From Acidobacteriota bacterium (GTDB lineage: Bacteria > Acidobacteriota > Vicinamibacteria > Marinacidobacterales > Marinacidobacteraceae): 64,000 nucleotides of DNA. Below, piece by piece: positions 8,610 to 19,050 of this stretch. The notes below the pieces were generated by a model that saw only the letters and a list, made by a program, of their open reading frames with translations, was not told where the DNA came from and did no database searches. The first letter of the stretch is position 1. Each line of letters starts with the position of its first letter. Made by a program: the position numbers and the translations under genes. The DNA lies in the NCBI GenBank assembly GCA_009840635.1, contig VXNL01000001.1:28500-92499 (forward strand), read 5' to 3'.

Positions 8610-8989
8610 GTGAGAACCGTCCGCTAGGCTAATCTCGTATGTAATTCCCGCGAAGTGGACGTACTGGACTTCCATAGCGATCTCGGCGCGTCACCCGGGC
8701 GGAAAGCGGAGCGGCGACCAGGAGCATTGCCCGAGGTGCGGGAGTCCTGGGCACACTGCGGAACCCCGTCGAACCCGCAGACTGCGGCCCTGCGGGCCGC
8801 AATCGTCATGTTCTGGATGGTTCCTTGGAGTTCTGTTGTGGGCTCCTAACATCATTGGATATCAATGGCTTAACGAGCTATACTGTTCCCTCCGGTAGGG
8901 AACACTACCCGCTCGTTCCCGCCGATTCTCTGATATCCACTTGGTACTCACAAGAACCCACAACGTCCTCCAGGAACACAAAGCACCTC
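8610..8989. other. Region upstream of integrase 1
   Basis: No gene is recognised. A GC-rich hairpin (GCGGCCCTGCGGGCCGC, near 8784-8800) is followed by an AT-rich stretch with the likely integrase promoter and a palindrome described separately. No tRNA or other classical attachment gene is visible here. Confidence 0.5.
8855..8904 (+). promoter_or_regulatory. Likely integrase promoter with palindromic operator or att core
   Basis: A TTGGAT (8855-8860) and a TATACT (8879-8884) are 18 bases apart. Directly after the TATACT lies a perfect 8-bp inverted repeat, TGTTCCCT (8884-8891), loop CCGGT, AGGGAACA (8897-8904). The second integrase has the same GCTATACTGTCCCCTCC block at about 33369-33385. 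The palindrome sits where a repressor would block transcription, or where the integrase would cut; the sequence cannot separate the two. Confidence 0.45.
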
Positions 8990-10222
8990 ATGGAACGACC
9001 CTACCGGCTCTCCGCCCGCTTCGTCGCCACCATTGAGCAGCCCGGACGCTACGGCGACGGACGCGGCTCCGGTGGCCTCTCACTCCTCGTCAAGCATACG
9101 GCCCGCGGCCACCTCGCCAAATCCTGGGCGCAGCGCATCAACGTGGACGGACGCCAGCGCAACCTCGGACTCGGGTCCTGGCCCCACGTCAGCCTCGCCG
9201 AGGCCCGCGAGAAGTGCGCCCTGAACCTCGCCGCCCGGCGGCGCGGGGAACTGGTGACCGGCCGGAAGCGGACCGTCCCCACCTTCGAGCAAGCACTGGA
9301 GAAGGTCATCGCGGTGCACCGGGTGGGATGGAAAGACGGCGGCAGGCAGGAGGAACTGTGGCGGGCGAGCCTCCGGGACTATGCGATGCCCAAGCTCCGG
9401 GGGAGGCCGGTGGACCGGATCACCACGGCGGACGTGATGGGGATCCTGCTGCCGATCTGGAACGAGAAGCGGGTGACCGCCCGGCGCGTTCGGCACCGGA
9501 TCGGGGCGGTGATGCGGTGGGCGGTGGCCCAGGGCTACCGCGAGGACAACCCGGCCGGGGAGGCCATCGGCGCGGCCCTGCCGAAGAACGGCTTCCGGCC
9601 GCAGCACCACCGGGCGTTGCCGTATGCGGACGTAGGCGCGGCTATCGAGACGGTGCGGGGGTCGGGGGCCTATCCCGCGACCAAGCTGGCGTTCGAGTTC
9701 CTGGTGTTGACGGCGTGCCGTAGCGGGGAGGTGCGCGGCGCGCGGTGGCAGGAGATCGACCTTGAGGGACGGGAGTGGCGCATCCCCGCGGAGCGGATGA
9801 AGACGGGCCGGGAGCACCGGGTTCCGCTCTCCGCGGGAGCACTCGCGGTGCTCCTCGCGGCGCGTGGTCTGACGGACGGCTCGGGGCTCGTGTTCCCTTC
9901 GGCGAGGGGCGGTCCGCTCTCCGAGGTGGCGATGCCCACGATGGTCCGTCAACTGGGGATCGGTGCAGTGCCGCACGGGTTCCGATCGAGCTTCCGGGAC
10001 TGGGCGGCGGAGTGCTCCGACGCGCCACGGGAGGTGTGCGAGTTGGCGCTCGCCCACATGAACACGAACAGCATCGAGGCGGCCTACCGACGCACTGACC
10101 TGTTCGAGCGGCGGCGGGGGCTCATGGAGCAATGGGCGGCGTTCTTGGCCGGGAGCGAGACGAGCGAGACAAGATCTTCGAAAGCGATGAGGCGGAGGGC
10201 GGCACGCCGACCAAACGACTAG
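8990..10222 (+). CDS. Tyrosine site-specific integrase (P4-like), copy 1
   Basis: A protein of 410 residues starting at ATG 8990. It has an N-terminal arm-binding domain ('GGLSLLVKHTARG', 'RNLGLGSWPHVSLAEARE'), a core-binding SAM-like domain, and a catalytic domain with the full set: Arg in 'TACRSGEVRG', His-x-x-Arg in 'HGFRSSFRDW', His in 'LALAHMNTN' and the Tyr nucleophile in 'AAYRRTDLFERRR'. This is the DUF4102/P4 integrase family found on genomic islands. It appears intact. It is a close paralogue of the gene at 33434-34672, with the same residue pattern along the whole length. The C-terminal tail after 'MEQWAAFLAG' differs between the two. Confidence 0.95.
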   Translation: MERPYRLSARFVATIEQPGRYGDGRGSGGLSLLVKHTARGHLAKSWAQRINVDGRQRNLGLGSWPHVSLAEAREKCALNLAARRRGELVTGRKRTVPTFEQALEKVIAVHRVGWKDGGRQEELWRASLRDYAMPKLRGRPVDRITTADVMGILLPIWNEKRVTARRVRHRIGAVMRWAVAQGYREDNPAGEAIGAALPKNGFRPQHHRALPYADVGAAIETVRGSGAYPATKLAFEFLVLTACRSGEVRGARWQEIDLEGREWRIPAERMKTGREHRVPLSAGALAVLLAARGLTDGSGLVFPSARGGPLSEVAMPTMVRQLGIGAVPHGFRSSFRDWAAECSDAPREVCELALAHMNTNSIEAAYRRTDLFERRRGLMEQWAAFLAGSETSETRSSKAMRRRAARRPND

Positions 10223-10297
10223 GACGAGGAGTCAGAGCGCCCGAACGACCACGGAGCGCATACACTCCGCCGCTCCCCGAGGGAAAGGAAAGACGCG

Positions 10298-10531
10298 ATG
10301 TCTCTTGCCGGTATCGAACGACGGATCGTCCAGCTAGCCGAAGAACACTTGGGCCTTGAGGAGGTCGATCTCGACGATGACCTGGTGGGGGACCTCGGTG
10401 TGTCGCCGAGAGCTCTGGCGGAATTCCTACGAGAGGTCTGTCAGGAGTACGAGATTTCGATGGAGCCGGGAGAGTATTCGGGGCTGGACACACTGCGAGG
10501 GATTGCGCCGATGGTGGGTAGCCGCGTGTGA
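10298..10531 (+). CDS. Acyl-carrier-protein-like protein without the carrier serine
   Basis: A 77-residue protein starting at ATG 10298, with a good ribosome site (GGAAAGGAAAG) 6-8 bases upstream. The pattern 'DDDLVGDLGVSPRALAEFL' followed by 'YEISMEPGEYSGLDTLRGI' mirrors the helix I-II-III layout of acyl carrier proteins ('DLGxDSLxxVEL' then a 'TVGDI' end). Where the DSL carrier serine should be, this protein has a Ser-Pro-Arg shifted by one residue. Either it is a pseudo-carrier with a binding role, or the Ser one position early is used. No biosynthetic enzymes are nearby. Confidence 0.6.
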   Translation: MSLAGIERRIVQLAEEHLGLEEVDLDDDLVGDLGVSPRALAEFLREVCQEYEISMEPGEYSGLDTLRGIAPMVGSRV

Positions 10532-10579
10532 CGAGTGGGCCTTGCGAGACCCACCCTGCCAGTGATTCAATCTCCCGTC

Positions 10580-10683
10580 GTGGTCCCGGTGGGCCTCGAA
10601 ACCCACAGTTGCCCCGATCCCGGAGTGGCTGAACAGGGCCGTGTGCTCTTGGGACTGGCAACGGGACCACACCTCTCAGAGGT
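10580..10683 (+). other. Multi-branched hairpin region, candidate structured RNA
   Basis: An outer stem GTGGTCCCG (10580-10588) pairs with CGGGACCAC (10662-10670). Inside it are a hairpin GTGGG/CCCAC (10589-10606) and a second stem GTTGCC (10608-10613) with GGCAAC (10657-10662). A further hairpin ACCTC TCA GAGGT (10671-10683) follows directly. The order gives a closed three-way junction. It lies between two small genes inside the accessory region, and the strand is a guess. Confidence 0.35.
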
Positions 10684-10877
10684 GGCTCCTACCGTGCCAC
10701 TACACGAGTAAGTTCGTCAAGGGGTTATAACCACCTAAGTTGTGGCCTCTCCCGGAGCGCGGAGAGGACCTGTTTAGGACTCGATGCCGTTCCCCACACG
10801 CCGATCTCATCGGCATCCTTGGGATCGAAGTGGGCACCGAACACCCACCGTGATCTGGATAGAGGAAAGTGAACGCA
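10684..10877. other. Intergenic, hairpin-rich
   Basis: No gene is recognised between the hairpin region and the winged-helix-like gene. A further stem CCTCTCC/GGAGAGG is visible near 10745-10770, and the ribosome site GAGGAAAG lies at 10862-10869 just ahead of the next gene. Confidence 0.4.
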
Positions 10878-11135
10878 ATGACAGCCAGCTCTGAGGTATC
10901 TGCAAAAGACCTCGCCCGGCGGGGCATGGGGTACATGGAGGAGGCTGTCCTGCAGGTGCTACGCGAGGCGGAATACCCACTCCAGCCCGCTGAGATTGCT
11001 TGGGAGGCGGGACTGTTCGGGACTCCAGCGGGGCATGAGTTCAACTATCTCACCCAAGGGGTCCTCGACAAACTGGAGAACGACGGGCGCGTTCGATCAC
11101 GAGGCAATCCCCGCCGCTGGGAAATCGTGCCGTAG
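10878..11135 (+). CDS. Small winged-helix-like protein
   Basis: An 85-residue protein. ATG 10878 is chosen over the upstream GTG 10869 because GAGGAAAG (10862-10869) is correctly spaced for the ATG. The sequence reads as a compact helix-turn-helix with a wing: 'EAVLQVLREAEYPLQPAEIAWEAG', then 'GVLDKLENDGRVRSRGNPRRWEI', the usual arrangement of a recognition helix followed by a beta hairpin. It is probably a small DNA-binding regulator or a partner of the mobile element. No named family is recognised. Confidence 0.55.
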   Translation: MTASSEVSAKDLARRGMGYMEEAVLQVLREAEYPLQPAEIAWEAGLFGTPAGHEFNYLTQGVLDKLENDGRVRSRGNPRRWEIVP

Positions 11136-11183
11136 GTGACCGCTGAGGGCACCTTTGCCGGGAGCCGGTGGTGACCGGGACTG

Positions 11184-11220
11184 CCGGCGCTCATGAGCAG
11201 TGGGCCGCGTTACTGGCCGG
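11184..11220 (+). pseudogene. Remnant of an integrase C-terminus
   Basis: The DNA around GCTCATGAGCAGTGGGCC is nearly the same as the end of the two integrase genes (GCTCATGGAGCAATGGGC and GCTCATGGAGCAGTGGGC), with one base missing, which breaks the frame. It continues into a copy of the 'LAG' tail. This is the last trace of a third integrase gene of the same family, directly upstream of an oriT-like region. Confidence 0.55.
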
Positions 11221-11247
11221 GCGGCGAGAGCGGAGGTCGCCCTACAT

Positions 11248-11478
11248 CGTCGCCGGTTTCGCGGCAACGTTCGGGGGGCCTCCGCAGAGAGCCCCGGAAT
11301 GGCCACCAGAGCGCCAGAGCCAGCTGGCTACCTCACAGTAGGCCAGCCTACTCAGTGCGTCCACACTGTGCTCTGGCGAGGAGGTGCTGTTCTCGCCTTC
11401 GAACCCCGGCTTCTCGCGCCGCTGCCATCGCAGCGGACGGACGGGGGGCGCAGCCCCCCGACCCCCCGGCCGGTGCGA
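11248..11478 (+). repeat. oriT-like hairpin region, copy R1
   Basis: A block of about 230 bp that recurs, diverged, at 36159-36436. Shared landmarks in order: CGTCGCCG near the start, CCACCAGAG, CCAGCTGGC, GGCCAGCCTAC, an imperfect hairpin CAGTG...CACTG (11353-11368), CTGGCGAGG, TTCGAACCCC, CTCTCGCGCCGCTGCC-type sequence, and a strong GGGGGGC GCA GCCCCCC hairpin near 11443-11459 before CCGGTGCG. A truncated MobC-like frame begins right after it. Hairpins next to mobilization genes are the usual form of a transfer origin, so oriT is the best guess. Confidence 0.5.
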
Positions 11479-11480
11479 TC

Positions 11481-11618
11481 ATGGTTGAGCCCCGCTCCGT
11501 GGAGGTCCACCTCCGCGTGTCGCCGGTCGAACGCCGGCAGATCGAGGAGGCCCGAGCGAGCGGATCCCGGCGGCTGCGCCGCCCAGGCCGAACTCGGGAT
11601 CATCGTCCCAGCCGCTGA
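11481..11618 (+). pseudogene. MobC-like relaxosome protein, truncated remnant
   Basis: From ATG 11481 the frame reads 'SVEVHLRVSPVERRQIEEARA', which matches the ribbon-helix-helix opening of MobC-type mobilization proteins (beta strand 'VxLRVS', then an E-rich helix). After about 30 residues the sequence loses the family pattern and stops at 45 residues, where MobC proteins have over 100. It follows the oriT-like block R1 directly, as mobC does on mobilizable elements. It is almost certainly not functional. Confidence 0.5.
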
Positions 11619-11656
11619 TCCTCTAAACTGGTCTACGAAGTCCAGTCCGCAGCAGA

Positions 11657-11905
11657 ATGTCCGATCCCATAGACGGCGCCGAGAAGATTCCCATGCCTCA
11701 GTTCGCGATCTCCGAGCTTCGCGATCTCGCAGTTTCTTCCGAAACCATCATTGGCGAAAACGTGCCGCCGCGGGTAGAGATCGCGATCAGAGGAACGGAT
11801 TGCATCTTCCGCGTGTGCGTCACGCCCGAAGATGTGCCGAAACTCGAGGTCGCAGTCCGGAAGGTGCGTTCTGCACTTTCAGACTTCTTGGAGATGCCGT
11901 TCTAA
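11657..11905 (+). CDS. Small hypothetical protein
   Basis: An 82-residue protein starting at ATG 11657. It has a soluble alternating beta/helix pattern ('RVEIAIRGTDCIFRVCVTPEDVPKLEVAVRKVRSAL'). No family, signal or membrane segment is recognised. It lies between mobilization debris and the two-gene module at 12142-13543, on the same strand. Confidence 0.5.
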   Translation: MSDPIDGAEKIPMPQFAISELRDLAVSSETIIGENVPPRVEIAIRGTDCIFRVCVTPEDVPKLEVAVRKVRSALSDFLEMPF

Positions 11906-12141
11906 GGGCACTGTCCCCAATAGCGGTACTCGGTCCGGATCCCGGTCTTCCAAGACCCGTCGAGCCCCTGCGGACCGCCCGACGCACCGTCGTTTGCAAT
12001 CCTACAATCTTCCGATTGACCCAGGGCATGGCGCGCGTTTCGCCGCCCGACACGGGCGCTGGACAGATCCGGCCCGGCCAGAGCGGGACGTTACAGGTCA
12101 AGATCGCAGTCTCGCATTGACCGCGCCCGCGGAGAAACTGT

Positions 12142-13053
12142 ATGTTGCGGAACATGGAGAAGAAGCGCCGCGTAATCCACTGTGACCGCAAGACTGCACC
12201 AGATCTCGCCGGAGCCACGCTACAGGAAGCCCTGAGTGAATCCCTAAAGCTTCGCCCGACCATTGAGGACACCCGCATGGACCTGCAGGATGGAGTGGCC
12301 GAGATTCGCCATCGCCGGCATTCGGCGGACGGGCTCTATCTGGACATCGCGAAGTGGACACCACGGGAATCCGTGTCTACGGTCCCACATCCCGTCCCGC
12401 CTCCGTCAGACGCGGATTTGGCCTCGGAGCCCCCTGGGAGCACCTGGGACTACCTTGACGGGGCAGGCATGGTGCTGATCTCCGGCGATCACTGCTTGGT
12501 CATGCCGAGCGGCCTTCCACACCCGACGATCATCCGTTATCTCTCCGGCCTCTTGGATATCTCACTCCAGGTGACTCCGCTAACGGACTCGGACACTGCG
12601 ACGGCGTTGCACGAGCAGGGCGTCAAGCGAATCCGCCTCAACCTCGGGCAGTACGCAGAGACATCTCGGGAGCTCGAGCACCGCCGCCCCAGAACCATCG
12701 TTCAACGTCTCACGTCCGACATGTGGGAGGCCCTCATCACGAACGAGGCGACCCGTCAGGAAATAGCGGAGGCCGCAAACGTAAGCGCTCGGCTGATGAT
12801 CTCCATTGATGGCCGGCGGCGGGGTCTGACCCACGAAACGCTCCGACCGCTCGTCACAGACGTCATCGAGGAGGATCACGAGGACATCGAGATTGAGACG
12901 GGGACGGGGCAGCGCATTCGCCTCGGCAAACTGGTCCTCAAGAAACCGGTGCTCGTTGTTGCTGACGGCAAGACGGTGCACTACAACGATGCGTGGGAGA
13001 GTATGAGAGAATTCTTGGGGGAACTCCGGACGCGGGGTGCCCTAGAAGAGTGA
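12142..13053 (+). CDS. Hypothetical soluble protein, first gene of a soluble/membrane pair
   Basis: A 303-residue protein starting at ATG 12142, with GGAG eight bases upstream. The N-terminal third is charged. The centre has 'WDYLDGAGMVLISGDHCLVMPSG' and 'TIIRYLSGLL', a motif combination I associate with uncharacterised proteins of defence islands; the C-terminal third ('RLGKLVLKKPVLVVADGKTVHYND') is beta-rich. There is no signal peptide or membrane segment. The next gene, a four-helix membrane protein, starts four bases after the stop, so the two are surely co-translated. A soluble sensor or effector with a membrane partner is a plausible arrangement; the actual function is unknown. Confidence 0.6.
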   Translation: MLRNMEKKRRVIHCDRKTAPDLAGATLQEALSESLKLRPTIEDTRMDLQDGVAEIRHRRHSADGLYLDIAKWTPRESVSTVPHPVPPPSDADLASEPPGSTWDYLDGAGMVLISGDHCLVMPSGLPHPTIIRYLSGLLDISLQVTPLTDSDTATALHEQGVKRIRLNLGQYAETSRELEHRRPRTIVQRLTSDMWEALITNEATRQEIAEAANVSARLMISIDGRRRGLTHETLRPLVTDVIEEDHEDIEIETGTGQRIRLGKLVLKKPVLVVADGKTVHYNDAWESMREFLGELRTRGALEE

Positions 13054-13057
13054 GTCC

Positions 13058-13543
13058 ATGAGCTTGGCGCACGGACGTCTCGCTCTCATCGCCTCCGGCC
13101 TAGTCGTGGGCCTCGCCGTTTTGTTCTACGGGCACGACCTAACGGACGGCAACGCGGCGGCCCTCCGTCTCCAGGTGATGATTTTCTCGATTCTCACGGG
13201 TTTCCTGGCCGGGGCGATCGCACTGATGGGCGATCCGAAGCTCCTGTATTCGGGGGGGTGGCGCGTGGCCAGTGCTCACCGCCGCGCGATCGGGCAGGCA
13301 CTCCACAGGTACCTCCTGCTCTTCTACGCCTACCTACTGGTACTCCTTTTCAGCCTCGCGGCCGAACTGTGCCGGGGCCTGACCTCGGAGGTGCCGCTCC
13401 TCCTTTGGGTTGAGCGTACGAGCTTCAGTCTCGGAATTGCGGCTCTCTGGTGTTCGGCCGGGCTCCCCACGAGGCTCCTCCGAGTTCAAATGGATGCCTT
13501 GGACGACGCTGTGCAGCGACGAAAAGAGAGCGAAACGGGGTAA
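13058..13543 (+). CDS. Four-helix membrane protein, second gene of the pair
   Basis: A 161-residue protein starting at ATG 13058. Four hydrophobic segments are visible: 'LALIASGLVVGLAVLFYG', 'MIFSILTGFLAGAIALMG', 'YLLLFYAYLLVLLFSLAA' and 'TSFSLGIAALWCSAGL', with a charged C-terminal tail ('MDALDDAVQRRKESE'). It is co-transcribed with the 303-residue gene. Small four-helix proteins paired with a soluble protein are common in two-gene phage-defence modules (Kiwa is one example of the layout), but no sequence family is recognised. Confidence 0.6.
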   Translation: MSLAHGRLALIASGLVVGLAVLFYGHDLTDGNAAALRLQVMIFSILTGFLAGAIALMGDPKLLYSGGWRVASAHRRAIGQALHRYLLLFYAYLLVLLFSLAAELCRGLTSEVPLLLWVERTSFSLGIAALWCSAGLPTRLLRVQMDALDDAVQRRKESETG

Positions 13544-13801
13544 CGGTGTCTTCGGCGCCGAGCCCCGGCAGCGGTCCGGGACCCCGGTAAGGGGCGAGTT
13601 GCAGCGAGGAAGCCGACCACCAACCCAGCAAGGAACTAGGCCCCGTTCACTCGTCCGCGCGGCCGGGTCCGCGGAACCAACACGTATTGCTCGGGCGGAA
13701 CGTCTGAGTGGAACTCCGGGAGGCCTGCCCGACGGGCCTCTTACTGGGCTCGCGGGCTCGGACAGCATCAGTAACGGTCCGGGAGTAGAGGAGGCCGACC
13801 G

Positions 13802-14752
13802 TTGACGACAGCCTTCGAGCCACGGATAGCCGGCCCGTGGCCCATGCCCCACCTCGAACACCGCACGACTGCCGTGGAGGCCTGCGGATGGTCGCCCGAC
13901 GACGCCCACTGGCTCGCCCTCGTCTGCCTCCACGCCGGGGTCTTCACCCGCCGCCAGTACCAGGACTGGCATCACCGGGACAAGTACGCCGCCAGGCGCT
14001 TCGTGCAGCGCCTCACCGCCGCCGGCGTCGCCCGGGAACATCCTCTCCCGGAGCGGCGTACCCCGCAGCGCTTCTGCCACGTCTTCGGGCGAACCCTCTA
14101 CCGCGCCCTCGGCATCGAGCACGCCCACCAGCGCCGCCTCGGATCCCCGGCCCTCCTCTGGCGCCGCCTCCTCACCCTCGACTGCCTGCTCGCCCATCCC
14201 GACGCGAACTGGCTCGCCACGGGTGAGGAGAAGCTGCTGTTCTTCCTCAAGCGCGGATACGACGAGGAGGATCTGCCGCAGCGCCGCCTCGGGAACCGCG
14301 CCCTGGATCACGTCTCCCTCAGCCCCATCGCGGTCGACGAGCGCCGGGTGAGTTTCGTCTTCCCGGACCCGGGCCACGGAACCACCCGGGCGCTCTACTA
14401 CTGGGCTTCCGACCACCTGTTCCTCTGGGAGGCGCTGCGCCTCGATGGCGTCGAGGTCGAAGTGATCGTGGCCGTCCGCGACGACCGGGCCGAGAACGTC
14501 TACAGGCTGACCCTGTCTGGCTGGACTCCGGCCGGCGCCGGCCTGAACGAGGACGAACGCTCGTTCCTGGAGGCGATCCAGGCAGCGCGGCGGCATCCGG
14601 ACCCGGAAGAGATCGGGAGATGGCTCGGCTGGGTGGAGGCGGACGACATCGAGACGCGGCTTCGCCCCCGGCTCCATCGGCCCCCGGCCCGGATTGACCG
14701 CTACACGGTCCACTTCGCTGAGCGCCTGGACGACTCCGACCTCGGTCTCTGA
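13802..14752 (+). CDS. Winged-helix protein, replication-relaxation-like
   Basis: A 316-residue protein. The start is TTG 13802, which is supported by a strong GAGGAGG (13788-13794) seven bases upstream; no ATG fits. The segment 'LHAGVFTRRQYQDWHHRDKYAARRFVQRLTAAGVAREHPL' reads as a winged helix (helix, recognition helix, basic wing) and is like the N-terminus of replication-relaxation family proteins, which are found on mobile elements. The rest ('YYWASDHLFLWEALRLDGVEVEVIVAVRDD') is an alpha/beta domain without known catalytic residues. It probably belongs to the mobilizable element whose other genes are decayed in this region. Confidence 0.55.
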   Translation: MTTAFEPRIAGPWPMPHLEHRTTAVEACGWSPDDAHWLALVCLHAGVFTRRQYQDWHHRDKYAARRFVQRLTAAGVAREHPLPERRTPQRFCHVFGRTLYRALGIEHAHQRRLGSPALLWRRLLTLDCLLAHPDANWLATGEEKLLFFLKRGYDEEDLPQRRLGNRALDHVSLSPIAVDERRVSFVFPDPGHGTTRALYYWASDHLFLWEALRLDGVEVEVIVAVRDDRAENVYRLTLSGWTPAGAGLNEDERSFLEAIQAARRHPDPEEIGRWLGWVEADDIETRLRPRLHRPPARIDRYTVHFAERLDDSDLGL

Positions 14753-15131
14753 GGTCTCGACCTCGCTTAGGCCGCTCTTCGGACGCAACTAAGCCGACCC
14801 CCCCTTTTGCCACTGCTTGTGCCAGTACCGTGAGCGCGATTCCCGTTGTCCCCCTTGGGAATCTGCCCTGCTGACCCCGGAATTCGGGGTCATAGGGAGC
14901 GGGGCTGGGAGCGACCCCCCCTTTCGTGTCGAAAAACTGCCCCGGGAGGAGAGTGCTTCTCCCACTCTTCCCTCCGTTGCCGGGGGTCGCTCCCAGCCCG
15001 CGCCTGCGGCGCGAGTGATCCCTGCGGGAAGGCCATTCCGGGCTGAGGACATCCGCGCTCCGAAGGTTGTGACGGTGGCAGACCTGTTGCTTCGTACGAG
15101 AGTGGCCCCGAGGATGGCACGCCCCAACGAA
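14753..15131. other. Gap holding repeat element A
   Basis: Apart from structured element A, no gene is recognised here. After the element, at 15032-15131, the sequence (ATTCCGGGCTGAGGACATCC and on) shows no reading frame with family signal. Confidence 0.5.
14872..15031 (+). repeat. Structured repeat element, copy A
   Basis: The order of parts is as follows. Leading hairpin TGACCCCG/CGGGGTCA (14872-14892). Left arm GGGGCTGGGAGCGACCCC (14901-14918). A non-conserved interior of about 60 bp. Right arm GGGGTCGCTCCCAGCCC (14983-14999), which pairs with the left arm. Two triloop hairpins, CGCGCC TGC GGCGCG (14999-15013) and TCCC TGC GGGA (15019-15029), then AGGC. Three more copies occur in the window (23077-23223 minus, 24745-24902 plus, 37994-38149 minus). 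Stem bases differ between copies but pairing is kept, so the structure is under selection or copied as a unit. Confidence 0.8.
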
Positions 15132-15803
15132 CTATTCGCGGGAATCGGGCTCGGCTGGCGCTTGGCCCTTTGTGCGCTCCCTCCTCGCTTGCCCCGGAAC
15201 GCCTACGACACGAAGTGTGTCCGTCTCACGATCGAGAGCAACCACAATCTGGCCCCATCGTCCTTCCTCACGATCAAGATCTATGACCGCATCTCCGGAA
15301 ACCGCGCCACAATGATAGGAATCGAGAAGCCGCAAGAACATTTGAATGGCCATCCGGTAATCGTGTTCGGAACAGCCATTCTCGAAGACTAACTTTAGTA
15401 GCTGCCCCTTCCTGACTTCGCCATAGATGGCGATCGCCGGTGAGAACTCTGTCTTCACCTCCCCGTCTGATCGCAGCACCGCAAATCGGACGCCGTCAGT
15501 CCGAGAAAACAGTCGCTTCCACATTCGGCTCAAGCCGTCTTCTAGAACCCCGTAGTGTCTTCGCCCGGCTTCCTTCAGGAACGCATCGAAATAGGGCTTG
15601 GCGATAAAGACCGCAATCGCCGGCCACATCCAGGCTTCGATACTCGCCTGAGGCCCCGTCGCGGACATTTGGTGCCTGAGGAACTTCAGTCCCTCAGTCT
15701 CGATCTCTCGGCAGAACTGATCCCAAACGTCTTCCGGCACTGACTCAATGTGGAGTAACGCCAAGTGTTGGTTCCTCATACGTTTAGGGCTGGAATCGGT
15801 CAT
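15132..15803 (-). CDS. Hypothetical protein downstream of hsdR
   Basis: A 223-residue protein starting at ATG 15801-15803. The N-terminal half contains an amphipathic to hydrophobic segment 'AWMWPAIAVFIAKPYFDAFL' followed by 'HYGVLEDGLSRMWKRLF', a combination seen in uncharacterised proteins near restriction and abortive-infection genes. The C-terminal half is mixed alpha/beta and ends in a charged, disordered tail. It lies 110 bases after hsdR on the same strand, so it may be the last gene of the restriction operon or a separate one. No catalytic motif is visible. Confidence 0.6.
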   Translation of the reverse strand: MTDSSPKRMRNQHLALLHIESVPEDVWDQFCREIETEGLKFLRHQMSATGPQASIEAWMWPAIAVFIAKPYFDAFLKEAGRRHYGVLEDGLSRMWKRLFSRTDGVRFAVLRSDGEVKTEFSPAIAIYGEVRKGQLLKLVFENGCSEHDYRMAIQMFLRLLDSYHCGAVSGDAVIDLDREEGRWGQIVVALDRETDTLRVVGVPGQARRERTKGQAPAEPDSRE

Positions 15804-15913
15804 GTTCCCGCGATCATTGTTACTGATTTAGTTTGACCGCCAGGCTTGCTCAGGCCCGCCGCCCCTTGATTTCCCGCGGCCCATGAGGGGGGAGGGCTGC
15901 TCCCGACGATCGG

Positions 15914-19036
<3,123 letters not shown>

Positions 19037-19050
19037 GGAACGACGAGTGT

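Noticed and set aside
8610..8989. A tRNA gene as attachment site for integrase 1
   Set aside because: No tRNA-like cloverleaf or T-loop sequence could be found on either strand near either integrase.
12142..13543. Kiwa defence system (kwaA/kwaB)
   Set aside because: The layout (four-helix membrane protein plus soluble protein) is similar, but gene order is reversed and I see no DUF4868 pattern in the soluble protein.
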